Part shown: positions 33,405-41,663 of the stretch, piece after piece
Position numbering within the stretch: the stretch's first letter is position 1
How the letters are laid out: every line of letters starts with the position of its first letter
Assembly: GCA_963719325.1 (NCBI GenBank)
Contig: CAVRBW010000003.1
Span: forward strand, 165,227-229,226
Direction: 5' to 3'
Source: DATBLE01 sp963719325
Lineage (GTDB): Bacteria; Actinomycetota; Thermoleophilia; Gaiellales; Gaiellaceae
DNA: 64,000 bases
Translations under genes and position numbers: made by a program
The notes under the pieces: generated by a model
Seen by the model: the letters and a program-made list of their open reading frames with translations, nothing else
Database searches by the model: none
What the model was told of the DNA's origin: nothing

Positions 33405-33719
33405 CTACTCTACAGACGCGACCAGCTCCTCGATCACCTCAGCGGCACGCTCCTGGAGCGCGGACTTGGCGAGCACCTGATCGAAGCCCGCAGCCTGCGC
33501 GCGGCGCAGGCCGGCGGTGTCCGTATGGCTCGCGAAGCCGACGATCGGGATCTCCGGGTACGTGTCCGCGACCTCCTGGGGCTCGACGCGCGAGATGTCC
33601 ACGATCACGAGCTCGGGCTCCGCGATCGTGTCCGTCGTGACCAAGTGATGTCCCGCGAGCAGGACGTCCAGCTTTCCTCGGAAGAAGAGGTCGACCCCAA
33701 CGAGCAGGATCGTCGCCAC
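33405..33719 (-). CDS. Single-domain receiver-like (CheY-fold) protein
   Basis: Start GTG 33719 gives 104 residues. The fold pattern is 'TILLVGVDLFFRGKLDVLLA', the Asp in 'LVIVDISRVEPQE', 'IPIVGFASHTDTAGLRRAQA' and the Lys in 'VLAKSALQE'. The first acidic pair of the receiver pocket is replaced by 'GVD', so phosphorylation is doubtful. It may be a pseudo-receiver. It sits 7 bases upstream of fdxA in the transcript. Confidence 0.65.
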   Translation of the reverse strand: MATILLVGVDLFFRGKLDVLLAGHHLVTTDTIAEPELVIVDISRVEPQEVADTYPEIPIVGFASHTDTAGLRRAQAAGFDQVLAKSALQERAAEVIEELVASVE

Positions 33720-33743
33720 ACCGCGAGCGTACCACGCTCGGTT

Positions 33744-33844
33744 CGCGGGGGAAACGGCCGGTTTCCCCCGCGTGCCCCCTTCCCTGATCATCTCGCACCC
33801 TTGAAGCCGTCGTGGGCCGCGCCCGCCATGTCGGTCGCGGCGAC
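33744..33844 (+). repeat. Dispersed hairpin-plus-core element, copy B
   Basis: Hairpin CGCGGGGGAAAC/GTTTCCCCCGCG (33744-33772), then GTGCCCCCTTCCCTGA, then the 29-base core at 33816-33844, identical to copy A. It lies in the divergent gap between the receiver-like gene and the DUF309 gene, 33 bases before the latter's start. This copy is not downstream of any stop codon. Confidence 0.85.
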
Positions 33845-33877
33845 GGAATACGAGGTGGCCGTCGTTAGCCTCCGGGA

Positions 33878-34528
33878 GTGGCCGGTAGTCCATACGAGCG
33901 CGGGCTCGAACTGATCCGCCGCGGGCGGTACTTCGAGGCGCACGAGGAGCTCGAGATCGCCTGGCGCGCGGCGGGGCCCGCCGAGCGGGACTTCCTGCAG
34001 GGTCTCGTCCACGTCGCCGTTGCCTGGTACCAGGCGGGCCGCGGAAACCGGGTCGGGTGCGAGCGTCAGCTCGAGAAGGCGGCCCGCCGACTCGGGCCGT
34101 ACACCCCGGCGCACGAGGGCCTCGACGTCGCCGGGCTGCTCGTCCAGGTCGTCGCGGCCGCGGACCGCGTTCGAGGAGGCAGCCTGCGCCTAGATCCTGT
34201 CGATCCCGACCGCCTCCAGCGCGCGGTTGAGGGCGACCTGGAGCCACCAGTAACGCTCGAAGAAGAGGAGTGCGCCGAGCGCGACCAGCGTGGCGCCGCC
34301 GGCGACCTGGAAGACGCGGTAGCGGTCGCGAAACCACCGAAACGCCGTCATCGCCCGGGTGAACCCGACTCCGGCGAGGACGAACGCGGCACCCAGGCCG
34401 GACGAGTAGGCGACGAGCAAGACGACGCCGCGCACGACGGAGCCGGCGCTCCCGGCGAGCACGAGGATCGAGCCGAGCACGGCTCCGATGCAGGGAGCCG
34501 CGCACACGGCGAACGCGGCGCCGAGTAG
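33878..34528 (+). CDS. DUF309-domain protein with an unusual C-terminal extension
   Basis: GTG 33878. The first 105 or so residues are DUF309: 'GLELIRRGRYFEAHEELEIA', 'FLQGLVHVAVAWYQAGRGN' and 'RRLGPYTPAHEGLDVAGLLV'. This all-helical domain has an unknown role. After about residue 115 the frame runs 338 bases antisense into the convergent ccdA gene with low-complexity charged sequence, so the true 3' end may have been altered by a frameshift near 34190. The real protein is probably about 110 residues. Confidence 0.65.
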   Translation: MAGSPYERGLELIRRGRYFEAHEELEIAWRAAGPAERDFLQGLVHVAVAWYQAGRGNRVGCERQLEKAARRLGPYTPAHEGLDVAGLLVQVVAAADRVRGGSLRLDPVDPDRLQRAVEGDLEPPVTLEEEECAERDQRGAAGDLEDAVAVAKPPKRRHRPGEPDSGEDERGTQAGRVGDEQDDAAHDGAGAPGEHEDRAEHGSDAGSRAHGERGAE

Positions 34529-34900
34529 GACACTGGAGCCTCGCCCCCGCGCTCCCGCCAGGAGGCCCGGGAAGAACGCCCGTTCCGGCCACGGCAGCAG
34601 CCCGACGAAGCCGAGGCCGATCACGATCAGCAGGAAGCCCGCGAACTCGGTCTGCGTGCGCTTGTCGAGGACGCTGCCGATCGCCGCTGCACCCGCACCC
34701 AGTACGACGAAGACGACCGTGAAGCCGAGCACGAACGGCAGGCTGGCGACGGCGACGCGGCGCCCCAGCCCGCGCTCGCCCAATCGTCCGGCCTCGACCG
34801 CCGAAACGGCCGAAAGGTAGCCCGGCACGAGCGGCAGAACGCAAGGCGTCAGTACGGAGAGGAGCCCGGCGAGAAACGCGACCGGCAGCCGCTCAGCCAT
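34190..34900 (-). CDS. ccdA: Cytochrome c biogenesis protein CcdA (DsbD membrane domain)
   Basis: ATG 34900, 236 residues with six or seven membrane helices. The redox cysteines are in 'SVLTPCVLPLVPGYLSAVSA' (helix 1) and 'GAAFAVCAAPCIGAVLGSIL' (helix 4 region), with the prolines that mark the family. It passes reducing power from cytoplasmic thioredoxin to extracytoplasmic thiol proteins. It overlaps the CcmH gene by 8 bases in an operon with a TlpA-like thioredoxin. Confidence 0.9.
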   Translation of the reverse strand: MAERLPVAFLAGLLSVLTPCVLPLVPGYLSAVSAVEAGRLGERGLGRRVAVASLPFVLGFTVVFVVLGAGAAAIGSVLDKRTQTEFAGFLLIVIGLGFVGLLPWPERAFFPGLLAGARGRGSSVLLGAAFAVCAAPCIGAVLGSILVLAGSAGSVVRGVVLLVAYSSGLGAAFVLAGVGFTRAMTAFRWFRDRYRVFQVAGGATLVALGALLFFERYWWLQVALNRALEAVGIDRI

Positions 34901-35339
34901 CGAAGCGGGCGAGCTCCTCGTCGACCCGCCGGTCGAGCTCGGGATCGAGCGGCGATGGATCGGGCGGCGACGGCGCGCGCGCGCGGCTCCAGCGCCACGC
35001 CAGGAGGCCGAGCGCCGCCGCACCCAGTCCGAGTCCCACGAACGGGAGCACCCAGGCCAGGAGGTTGAAACCGTGCTTCGACGGCTCGGCCAGGATCGCC
35101 GGCCCGAACTGGGCGACCAGCTTCTGCTTGATCTGGCTCTTCGTGTCGCCGGCCGTGATCCGTGCCGAGATGAACTGCCTGATCCGGTTCGCGATCGGAG
35201 CGGTCGACTGGTCGAGCGTGGTCTTGCACGTGGGGCACATCACCTCGCCTTCGAGCTCGCCGAGCGTCGGACGATGCTCGCTTGCGGCCGCCGGCGCGGC
35301 GAGCGTCAGCGCGAGGACGAGCGCGGCGACGAGCCTCAC
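34893..35339 (-). CDS. ccmH: Cytochrome c-type biogenesis protein CcmH/NrfF
   Basis: 148 residues. Signal peptide 'MRLVAALVLALTLAAPAAAS', then the CxxC motif in 'GEVMCPTCKTTLDQSTAPIA' (family LRCPVCQ...SIADS), and a C-terminal membrane anchor 'LAWVLPFVGLGLGAAALGLL'. It handles apocytochrome c thiols in haem attachment. It overlaps the TlpA gene at its start and ccdA at its end. Confidence 0.88.
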   Translation of the reverse strand: MRLVAALVLALTLAAPAAASEHRPTLGELEGEVMCPTCKTTLDQSTAPIANRIRQFISARITAGDTKSQIKQKLVAQFGPAILAEPSKHGFNLLAWVLPFVGLGLGAAALGLLAWRWSRARAPSPPDPSPLDPELDRRVDEELARFDG

Positions 35340-35881
35340 GAGTTCAGCGCGCGACGGATTCCGGCCGCGAGCTTGTCCGCGCTGATCTCACCCGTCACGC
35401 TGTCGACCAGCTTCCCTTTGCGGGTGACGAAGTAGGTCTCGGGGAAGCCGGTGACGCCGTACTTCGGCAGGACGTTCCCGGGGCCGTCGTGCACGTTCGG
35501 ATAGCTCAGCCCGTAGCGCCGCATGAACTTGCGGGCATCCCCGGAGAAGTCCTGCGCGTCCACGCCGACGACGACGACTCCTTGGGATCGCCAGCGCTGC
35601 CAGGCAGCCTCGAGCCGCGGCGCCTCGGTCTTGCAGGGGCCGCACCACGAAGCCCAGAAGTTCAGCACGACCACCTTGCCCCGCAAGGAGGCGAGCGAGA
35701 GCTTCCCCTGCGTATCGAGACGGCCGAGGTCGAAATGCGGCGCCGGTGGCGACTTGCCCTTCGCCAGCTCCGCCGCGGCACCCTTCGTCTGATGGACGAC
35801 CTTCCAGATCAGCAGCCCGAGCAAGCCTGCAACCACTGCGAGCGTCGCCGCCTGGAGGCCTCGTTTCAGTCGAGCGCCCAC
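35336..35881 (-). CDS. TlpA/DsbE-family thiol-disulfide oxidoreductase
   Basis: 181 residues from GTG 35881. N-terminal anchor 'LQAATLAVVAGLLGLLIWKV', then an AhpC/TSA-type thioredoxin fold with the active site 'LNFWASWCGPCKTEAPRLEA' (WCGPC) and the cis-Pro in 'GVTGFPETYFVTRKG'. It acts outside the membrane and is probably reduced by CcdA. It is the first gene of the three-gene cytochrome c/thiol-redox operon. Confidence 0.9.
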   Translation of the reverse strand: MGARLKRGLQAATLAVVAGLLGLLIWKVVHQTKGAAAELAKGKSPPAPHFDLGRLDTQGKLSLASLRGKVVVLNFWASWCGPCKTEAPRLEAAWQRWRSQGVVVVGVDAQDFSGDARKFMRRYGLSYPNVHDGPGNVLPKYGVTGFPETYFVTRKGKLVDSVTGEISADKLAAGIRRALNS

Positions 35882-35891
35882 TGGCCGGGAC

Positions 35892-36995
35892 CTATGCGGG
35901 AACGATGAACACGGGCGTCCCGACCTCCACGTGATCGAACAGCCACTCGGCCTGCGGGATCAGCATTCGGATACAGCCGTGAGAGGCGGAGTAGCCGATC
36001 GAGGCGGGATCGGGCGTCCCGTGGATGCCGACACCCGGCGAGCTCAGCCCCATCCAGCGGGTGCCGAGCGGGTTGCCCGGGCCGGGCGGGATCGGCTTTG
36101 CGCCGCGCGCCCACGGCGAAGCCGGCGGGTACCACCAGGGATTCTCCCACCTGACCACGATCTCGAAGCGGCCGAGCGGAGTCGGGTAGACCGCCTGCCC
36201 GGTGGCGACGCCGAATGTGCGCCACGGCTTCATCCCCTTGTAGAGGAAGAGGCGATTTGCGCCTCGGCGAATCACGATCACGGGGCCGAAATTGCCGCGA
36301 CCCACCTTCTGCGCGACGTCGTCGAACGGCAGCTCGATTCCCGTGCGCCGGTTCTCGCGCAACGCCTTCACCACGAGGGCGAAGGCGCCGTGGCGGTCGA
36401 GCCTCCTCCCCGGCTCGCCCTTGGTGATGAACGGCTGCAGGTCGCGGAGCAGGAGCTTGGAGTCGACGGCGGGGCGGTCGAATCGCTTCCCGAGCGAGGT
36501 CACGAGGCTCCGGACCGCCCCCCCGCGGACGCTCACACCGAGCGGTATCTCGGTCCCGGGCCGTGCGCTCCGCGCGTGGGCAACCGCGGTCTTCGCGTAC
36601 GCAACCGCGCCGAGGCTGCCGGGCGAGACCGTCACCTTGTGCGCGCCGAGCGCGAGGACGAGCGGTGACCGGAACCCGGCGCGTACGACCGCAAACGCCG
36701 CCTCGGGCGAGAGACCGCCCACGTGGATCCCGCCGATCGTCACACCCTGCGGCAGCCTGGTCTGACGCGGCCTGGGCTTGGGCTTCGGCACCGGGGTCGT
36801 CGTGGTGGTCTCCACGGTCGCCTCCGGCTCGGTCGTCGTCGAGGGCGCGGTCGTGGCGGTCGTGGCGGTCGTCTCGGTCGCCTCGGTCGTCGTCGGCGGG
36901 GGAGCCTGCGCCGATCCCGAAGGTGCGAGCGCAGCGAGCACGCCCGCGGCGGCGAGCGCGAACGTGGTGACGGCGACGAGGAGCGCTCGTTTCAC
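35892..36995 (-). CDS. L,D-transpeptidase (YkuD) with Thr-rich linker and peptidoglycan-binding-like domain
   Basis: GTG 36995, 367 residues. Signal peptide 'VKRALLVAVTTFALAAAGVL', then a Thr/Pro-rich linker of about 50 residues, a VanW-type PG_binding_4 region ('TIGGIHVGGLSPEAAFAVVR') and the C-terminal YkuD domain. The catalytic signature is 'GVGIHGTPDPASIGYSASHG' followed by CIRM (HxGT and SHGCIRM). It makes 3-3 cross-links in peptidoglycan outside the membrane. It lies 2 bases after the GDPD gene in the leftward order. Confidence 0.9.
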   Translation of the reverse strand: MKRALLVAVTTFALAAAGVLAALAPSGSAQAPPPTTTEATETTATTATTAPSTTTEPEATVETTTTTPVPKPKPRPRQTRLPQGVTIGGIHVGGLSPEAAFAVVRAGFRSPLVLALGAHKVTVSPGSLGAVAYAKTAVAHARSARPGTEIPLGVSVRGGAVRSLVTSLGKRFDRPAVDSKLLLRDLQPFITKGEPGRRLDRHGAFALVVKALRENRRTGIELPFDDVAQKVGRGNFGPVIVIRRGANRLFLYKGMKPWRTFGVATGQAVYPTPLGRFEIVVRWENPWWYPPASPWARGAKPIPPGPGNPLGTRWMGLSSPGVGIHGTPDPASIGYSASHGCIRMLIPQAEWLFDHVEVGTPVFIVPA

Positions 36996-36997
36996 GG

Positions 36998-37774
36998 CTA
37001 CTGAGTGTAGCCCGCGAAGATCCTGGGATCGTTCGTGATTACTCCGTCCACGCCGGCCGTGATCACTCGTTCGAGTGCTGCCCGGTCGTCGACCGTCCAG
37101 GCGAAGACCGCCGCACCGCGGGCGTGCGCGCGCTCGACCGCGGCTCGAGAGACGACCCAGTGGTGGAGCATCGCAGCAGAAGCACGGCTGCGCTCGAGCA
37201 TGCCGGCGATGCGCAGCGGCAAGGTGCGCCGGAGCCCGAGCACCGCGGCGGCGGCGACAGGCGAGAGCAGGCGGCGCTGCGAGACGCCGCGACGATCGAA
37301 CGGGTACGTGTACCCGCGAGCGAGACCGGGCTCGGCGGCGGCCAGCAGCCGAAGGCTTCTTGCGTGGAAGGAGCTGACCACAGCGCGATCGACCAATCCG
37401 TGACGGCGGATCGCGGCGGCGGCCGCCTCCTCGTAGCCGAACCACTTCAGGTCGACGTGCAGCCCGACACCCCCGAGACCGCCGAGCAGCTCGAGAGCCT
37501 CGTCGAGCGTGGGCAGCTCGGGCGCGACCTCGCGCAGCTCGGCAAGCGTGAGCCGACGGACGCGGCCGGCGGCGACGCCGTGGCTGACCTCGAAGAGATC
37601 GTCGGAGTGGGCGAGCACGAGCGTTCCGTCCTCGAGGTCGAGGACGTCGAACTCGACGAGATCGCAGCCGAGCTCCACCCCCCGCCGCAACGAGCGCAGC
37701 GTATTCTCGGGCTCCAGGGCAGCTGCTCCTTTGTGGCCGATCCGCAGTGGCCGTCCGTCGGCTCGGAGCTTCAC
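36998..37774 (-). CDS. Glycerophosphodiester phosphodiesterase
   Basis: GTG 37774, 258 residues. GDPD motifs are 'RIGHKGAAALEPENTLRSL' (the HRG position reads HKG), 'GCDLVEFDVLDLEDGTLVLA' (metal Glu and Asp), 'HSDDLFEVSHG' and 'LHVDLKWFG'. It hydrolyses glycerophosphodiesters to glycerol 3-phosphate and an alcohol. There is no signal peptide, so it is cytoplasmic. It overlaps the SpoIIE phosphatase gene by 4 bases (GTGA). The Lys in HKG in place of Arg is a small departure from the consensus HRG. Confidence 0.85.
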   Translation of the reverse strand: MKLRADGRPLRIGHKGAAALEPENTLRSLRRGVELGCDLVEFDVLDLEDGTLVLAHSDDLFEVSHGVAAGRVRRLTLAELREVAPELPTLDEALELLGGLGGVGLHVDLKWFGYEEAAAAAIRRHGLVDRAVVSSFHARSLRLLAAAEPGLARGYTYPFDRRGVSQRRLLSPVAAAAVLGLRRTLPLRIAGMLERSRASAAMLHHWVVSRAAVERAHARGAAVFAWTVDDRAALERVITAGVDGVITNDPRIFAGYTQ

Positions 37775-40359
37775 AGACGACGAACGACGACGATCGCGCA
37801 GTCGTCGCGCAACTCGCCGCCGACGAACCGCCGACACTCGTCGAGGACGGCCTCGGCGAGGGCCTGCGCCGGCAACCCGCCTCTCTGGGCAAGGATCGTG
37901 TCCAGGCGCTGCTCGCCGTAGAGCTCGCCGGCCCGGCTCGCCTCGACCACGCCGTCCGTGTACAGCACGACCGCCGCTCCGGGTGGAAACGGCCTGGACA
38001 GCGCTTCGTACGGCTGCCCGGGCTCGATCCCGAGCACGAGCCCGGTGGCGCCCAGGCTCTCGACCCGTCCGTCCGGGTGGACGAGCCGAGGCGCCGGGTG
38101 CCCGCCTGAGGCACAGGCAACCTCTCCGCGAGCGGTGTCCACGATCAGGTAGAGCATCGTGATGAATTTCCCGCTCCCGACCTCCTCGACGACGACGTCG
38201 TTCGCCGCGGCGAGAAACGCACCCGGCTCCGGGTAGAGCCGGGCAAGCGAGCGGAAGACGAACTTCGCCATCGCCATGTCGGCCGCCGCGTCGATCCCGT
38301 GGCCGGTGACGTCCCCGAGCACGATCGCCAGCCGGCCCTCGTCGATCTGGAGGTAGTCGTAGACGTCTCCGCCGACGCCCAGCAAGGCGGACGACTCGTA
38401 GACCGCTCCGAGCTCGAGCCCCTGGATGCTCGGCCTCGTCCTCGGCAGCAGCGACCGCTGCATGGAGTCGGTGAACGCCTTCTGCTGGAGGTAGAGACGA
38501 GCGTTGTCGACGGCGAGCGCCGCCTGCGCGGCCACCGAGACGGCAGTGTCGAGCGTGTCGTCGGTGATCGGCCGCTGGGGATCGAGCGAGACGAGCGTCA
38601 GGGTCGCGAGCACTTCCGCGGGAGTTGCAATCGGGACGACGGCCGCCGTCGAGCCTCGTTCGAGGAAGGGCACGAGCAGCCGATGCGAGTGGCCGAGCTC
38701 CCTGGCAGTCGTCTCGTCCAGCCGAACCGGCCTGCCCTCGGCGAGCCGCCGCCGTGCCGCGCTCGGAACGACCTGCTCGGGTGCCGAGAAGACCGCCTCG
38801 ATAGCCGCCTGGAGCTGCGGGCTCGAGACGTGGACGGCCTGGGCGACGAGCGACTCGCCTCGCTCGTCCGGGAGGCGGATCACCGCTGCGTCGACGTCGA
38901 GCAGCTCGACCAGGGTTCGCCCGACCGCGTCGAGCGTCCGGTCGAGCGAGAGGCTCTGCGCAAACGATCGCGAGATCTCGTAGAGCGCCGACAGCCGCCG
39001 GGCGGCCACCCGCTCGGCCTCGAGGGCGCGTTCGCGCTCGGCGCCCAGTTGGGTCGTCTCCTCGTGGAGGCGTGCGTTCTGGACGGCGACCGCGATCTGC
39101 CCGGCGAGCGCCGACAGCAACGCCGACTGGTCGGCGGTCAGCTGCCGGCCGTGCGGCGGGTACACCGCGAGGAGCCCGATGACGTCGCCGTGGACGAGGA
39201 GCGGGACGGCGTGCGCAGCCTCGATCCCCGCCTCGCCGAGCGCAGACCGAACCGGGGCCAGATGACGATCGTGCGCTGCCTCCGGAAACGCGACGAGCCC
39301 GCGCGCGCGAAATGGTCCGAGCGCGAGGTCGAGAAGGCGCTCCGCCACCGCGGCGTGTGGGCCGGCCACTCCGCGCGAGGCGGCAGTCTCGAGCCTTCCG
39401 TCATGCCGCAGATAGACGCCGAGCGCGCTCACGCCCAGGAGGCTCGGAACCCGGTCGAGCGCGGTGTCGAGCGTGTGCGCGAGAGACAGCTGCGCGGTCG
39501 CCTGACCGACGACAGAGAGCAGATCGCGCGTCCACTCGAGCTCTCGTCTGACCTCGCCTCCACGCTCGGCGCCACGGAGCGCCTGTGCCGCTCGCGCGGC
39601 GAAGCCGGCGAACGAGGCGATGTCGCCGGCCGACGGAGCAGCAGCTCCCGCAAAGAAGAGCTGAAGGATGCCGTGCGGCGGCTGACCGAGCGGCAGCGAC
39701 GTAACGACACCGGCTCCGGCCTCCTCGACGGTCGGGGGCACGCCCGCGCGGGCCGCGGCATCTGCCAGGACGGTTTCCGTTGCTGCATCGACGGATCCGG
39801 CCCGGGCCAGCGGCTCGAGGCGTTCGGGACCGTGCAACCGCCAGATCAAGCAGGCGTCCGCGCCGGTTGCGTCGATACCGAGCCTGACGATCCGCTCTGC
39901 GGTCCGCGTCTCGTCGGCTCCGGCCGCGAGCGCCTCGGCGACGAGATCGAGCCGAGACGAGAGTGGAGGGCGGATCTCCTCACGCTCGAAGGCCCTGAGC
40001 ACGAGCGCGACTTGGATGGCACCGAGCCGAGCCGCCTCGCGCTCGGCGGCGGTAAAGGACGGGCCGGATCGCAGCAGCTCGAGCGAGGCGACGACCGCGC
40101 CGTCGACGTGGATCGGCAGCGCGAGCACGGCATCGGCTTTGGCGCGCCTCGCGACGGCCTGTGCCTCCGGCGGGAGCTTGGCGAGCTCGGCGATCTCCGT
40201 CTCCACGGGCGGCCCTGGGAGCCGCGATCCCTCCAACTCGGCGGCAAGGACTGCCGGGCCGGCGACTGCGGTGGCGGCGAGCCACTCTGATCTGACGACG
40301 CGGACGACCGCGAGATCGGCGCCAACCGACACCCGGACCGCCTCGACGACGGATTGCAA
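37771..40359 (-). CDS. Multi-GAF SpoIIE/RsbU-type PP2C serine phosphatase
   Basis: 862 residues from TTG 40359, the first possible start. Coding-like sequence with no start codon continues upstream in frame to about 40440, so the true start is unsure. Three or four GAF-type sensor domains are followed by a helical linker near 455-480 and a SpoIIE phosphatase with metal-ligand motifs 'LGVGGDVYDYLQIDEGRLAI', 'VLGDVTGHGIDAAADMAMAK', 'AVVLYTDGVVEASRAGELYG' and 'RDDCAIVVVRRL'. These proteins dephosphorylate anti-anti-sigma factors in partner-switching stress pathways. No STAS or RsbW partner is adjacent. Confidence 0.87.
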   Translation of the reverse strand: MQSVVEAVRVSVGADLAVVRVVRSEWLAATAVAGPAVLAAELEGSRLPGPPVETEIAELAKLPPEAQAVARRAKADAVLALPIHVDGAVVASLELLRSGPSFTAAEREAARLGAIQVALVLRAFEREEIRPPLSSRLDLVAEALAAGADETRTAERIVRLGIDATGADACLIWRLHGPERLEPLARAGSVDAATETVLADAAARAGVPPTVEEAGAGVVTSLPLGQPPHGILQLFFAGAAAPSAGDIASFAGFAARAAQALRGAERGGEVRRELEWTRDLLSVVGQATAQLSLAHTLDTALDRVPSLLGVSALGVYLRHDGRLETAASRGVAGPHAAVAERLLDLALGPFRARGLVAFPEAAHDRHLAPVRSALGEAGIEAAHAVPLLVHGDVIGLLAVYPPHGRQLTADQSALLSALAGQIAVAVQNARLHEETTQLGAERERALEAERVAARRLSALYEISRSFAQSLSLDRTLDAVGRTLVELLDVDAAVIRLPDERGESLVAQAVHVSSPQLQAAIEAVFSAPEQVVPSAARRRLAEGRPVRLDETTARELGHSHRLLVPFLERGSTAAVVPIATPAEVLATLTLVSLDPQRPITDDTLDTAVSVAAQAALAVDNARLYLQQKAFTDSMQRSLLPRTRPSIQGLELGAVYESSALLGVGGDVYDYLQIDEGRLAIVLGDVTGHGIDAAADMAMAKFVFRSLARLYPEPGAFLAAANDVVVEEVGSGKFITMLYLIVDTARGEVACASGGHPAPRLVHPDGRVESLGATGLVLGIEPGQPYEALSRPFPPGAAVVLYTDGVVEASRAGELYGEQRLDTILAQRGGLPAQALAEAVLDECRRFVGGELRDDCAIVVVRRL

Positions 40360-40502
40360 AGCCTCGCCGGCCGAGGCGCCGGCGGCGAGGCGCTCCGCCC
40401 CGGACGCGAGCGCAGCCAGGACGGGTGTCTGGGTCTCTACGGCCGTGGTTCCACCCCCGCTCGGGAGTATGGCGGATGCGGAATCGCTCTACACTTTGCG
40501 TA

Positions 40503-40739
40503 ATGGCCCAGCCAGCACAGCGTCGGCGGCCGCGTGCGGAGGCGCCGCCGCTGGATCCGACGGCGGTCGACCGTGCGTATCGTTTTTACCGTGCGCGGCG
40601 GTTTGCGAAGCTCGAGCATCGCCGCGCGACGCGAATCGCCCGCGCCAGGTTCTGGGCGGTCCTGGGCCTGCTGCTCCTCGCCTGTCTCGTCCTCGCCGTG
40701 ACGGTCTGGGACGAGGTCACGAAGCTGTTCGGGCTCTAG
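40503..40739 (+). CDS. Small single-pass membrane protein
   Basis: ATG 40503, 78 residues. An Arg-rich cytoplasmic part ('AVDRAYRFYRARRFAKLEHR', 'RATRIARARF') leads into one membrane helix 'WAVLGLLLLACLVLAVTVWD' and a short tail. The charge pattern predicts N-in topology. It stops 4 bases before repeat copy C. Function unknown. Confidence 0.55.
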   Translation: MAQPAQRRRPRAEAPPLDPTAVDRAYRFYRARRFAKLEHRRATRIARARFWAVLGLLLLACLVLAVTVWDEVTKLFGL

Positions 40740-40743
40740 ACAG

Positions 40744-40837
40744 CACGGGGGAAACAGCCGGTTTCCCCCGTGGGCCCCCTTCCCACTGCTGCCGGCAAAC
40801 CGCCGTGTGCCGCGCCCGCCATGTCGGTCGCGGCGAC
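40744..40837 (+). repeat. Dispersed hairpin-plus-core element, copy C
   Basis: Hairpin CACGGGGGAAAC/GTTTCCCCCGTG (40744-40772) starts 4 bases after the stop codon of the small membrane-protein gene. GGGCCCCCTTCCC follows, and the invariant 29-base core is at 40809-40837. The arm changes relative to copy B (CGCG to CACG, with matching CGTG) preserve pairing. Confidence 0.85.
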
Positions 40838-40869
40838 GAAGAAGCCCCGGTGCCGGTGCAATCCCTTAC

Positions 40870-41400
40870 CTAGAGCTCGTTGCCCGCGCGGAGCAGGCCG
40901 GCGAGAATCACGACGAGAGCGGACAGAAGGGCGATCCAGATTCCGATCGCGCGGCCGCTCGTTCCCGCGAACGTGTCGGGAATCGAGATCAGCCTGATCA
41001 GGACGAGGATCGTCGCGAGCGCGCCGAGCGCGATCGTGACGAGGCTCTCGGGGATCGACGGTGGCAGCTCGACGCCCACCTCGCGCAGGATCGCCAGAGC
41101 GATCACGGCGAGTCCGATGAAGAAGACGAGCTTGCCGATCGTGCCGGTGTGCCAGCCGATTACGGCGAGCGTCGGCCCCTCGATCGACTTGCCCGCGTAC
41201 CACGACATGAACGACGAGAGCATCAAGACGAGACCGGATACCCAGGCGATCCGCTCTCCTGCGTTCCAGATCTCGCCGCTGGGCTTGGGCTGGGGAGCGG
41301 GACGAACGGTCGTCGCAGTGCGCTCCGGATCGATCTCGCCCGGCTCGCCCTCGCCGAAGTCGAAGAGCTCGGGAGTTTCCACGACCCCCAGTATGGGCAT
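40870..41400 (-). CDS. Hypothetical four-helix membrane protein
   Basis: 176 residues. A polar N-terminus ('TPELFDFGEGEPGEIDPERT') precedes four membrane helices: 'RIAWVSGLVLMLSSFMSWYA', 'GKLVFFIGLAVIALAILREV', 'LVTIALGALATILVLIRLIS' and 'AIGIWIALLSALVVILAGLL'. No catalytic motif. The pattern resembles DUF-type small integral membrane proteins of actinobacteria. It ends 33 bases from repeat copy C. Confidence 0.65.
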   Translation of the reverse strand: MPILGVVETPELFDFGEGEPGEIDPERTATTVRPAPQPKPSGEIWNAGERIAWVSGLVLMLSSFMSWYAGKSIEGPTLAVIGWHTGTIGKLVFFIGLAVIALAILREVGVELPPSIPESLVTIALGALATILVLIRLISIPDTFAGTSGRAIGIWIALLSALVVILAGLLRAGNEL

Positions 41401-41444
41401 GGTGACGGTCGGCAGGACGGTTCATCTGATCATGGGGGTCGCGC

Positions 41445-41663
41445 ATGGCTACGGGGGTCGAAGCACAGGACGAGGCGGCAGAGCGCCTGGTCGCGGGCTC
41501 GAGGGCGAAGGGCGAATACCGCTGCTCGGACTGTGGGTACGGAGTGACGATCTACCGCGAGCTGCCGCGCTGTCCGATGTGTCAATCGGAATCGTGGGAG
41601 CAGCTCGACTGGAGTCCGTTCCTCCGCACCCGCAGGCTGACCGTCGGCGGTCTAGACCGGTAG
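41445..41663 (+). CDS. Small zinc-ribbon (rubredoxin-like) protein
   Basis: 72 residues. Four cysteines are arranged as C-x2-C ('YRCSDCGYGVTIY') and C-x2-C ('PRCPMCQSESWEQ'), a zinc-ribbon or rubredoxin-like knuckle. The C-terminus is basic. It may bind nucleic acid or a partner protein. It overlaps the convergent MerR-receiver gene by 12 bases at the 3' end. Confidence 0.65.
   Translation: MATGVEAQDEAAERLVAGSRAKGEYRCSDCGYGVTIYRELPRCPMCQSESWEQLDWSPFLRTRRLTVGGLDR

Noticed and set aside
38299..40290. A 663-codon plus-strand frame opposite the GAF/SpoIIE gene.
   Set aside because: Antisense shadow; the minus-strand protein has clear phosphatase motifs.
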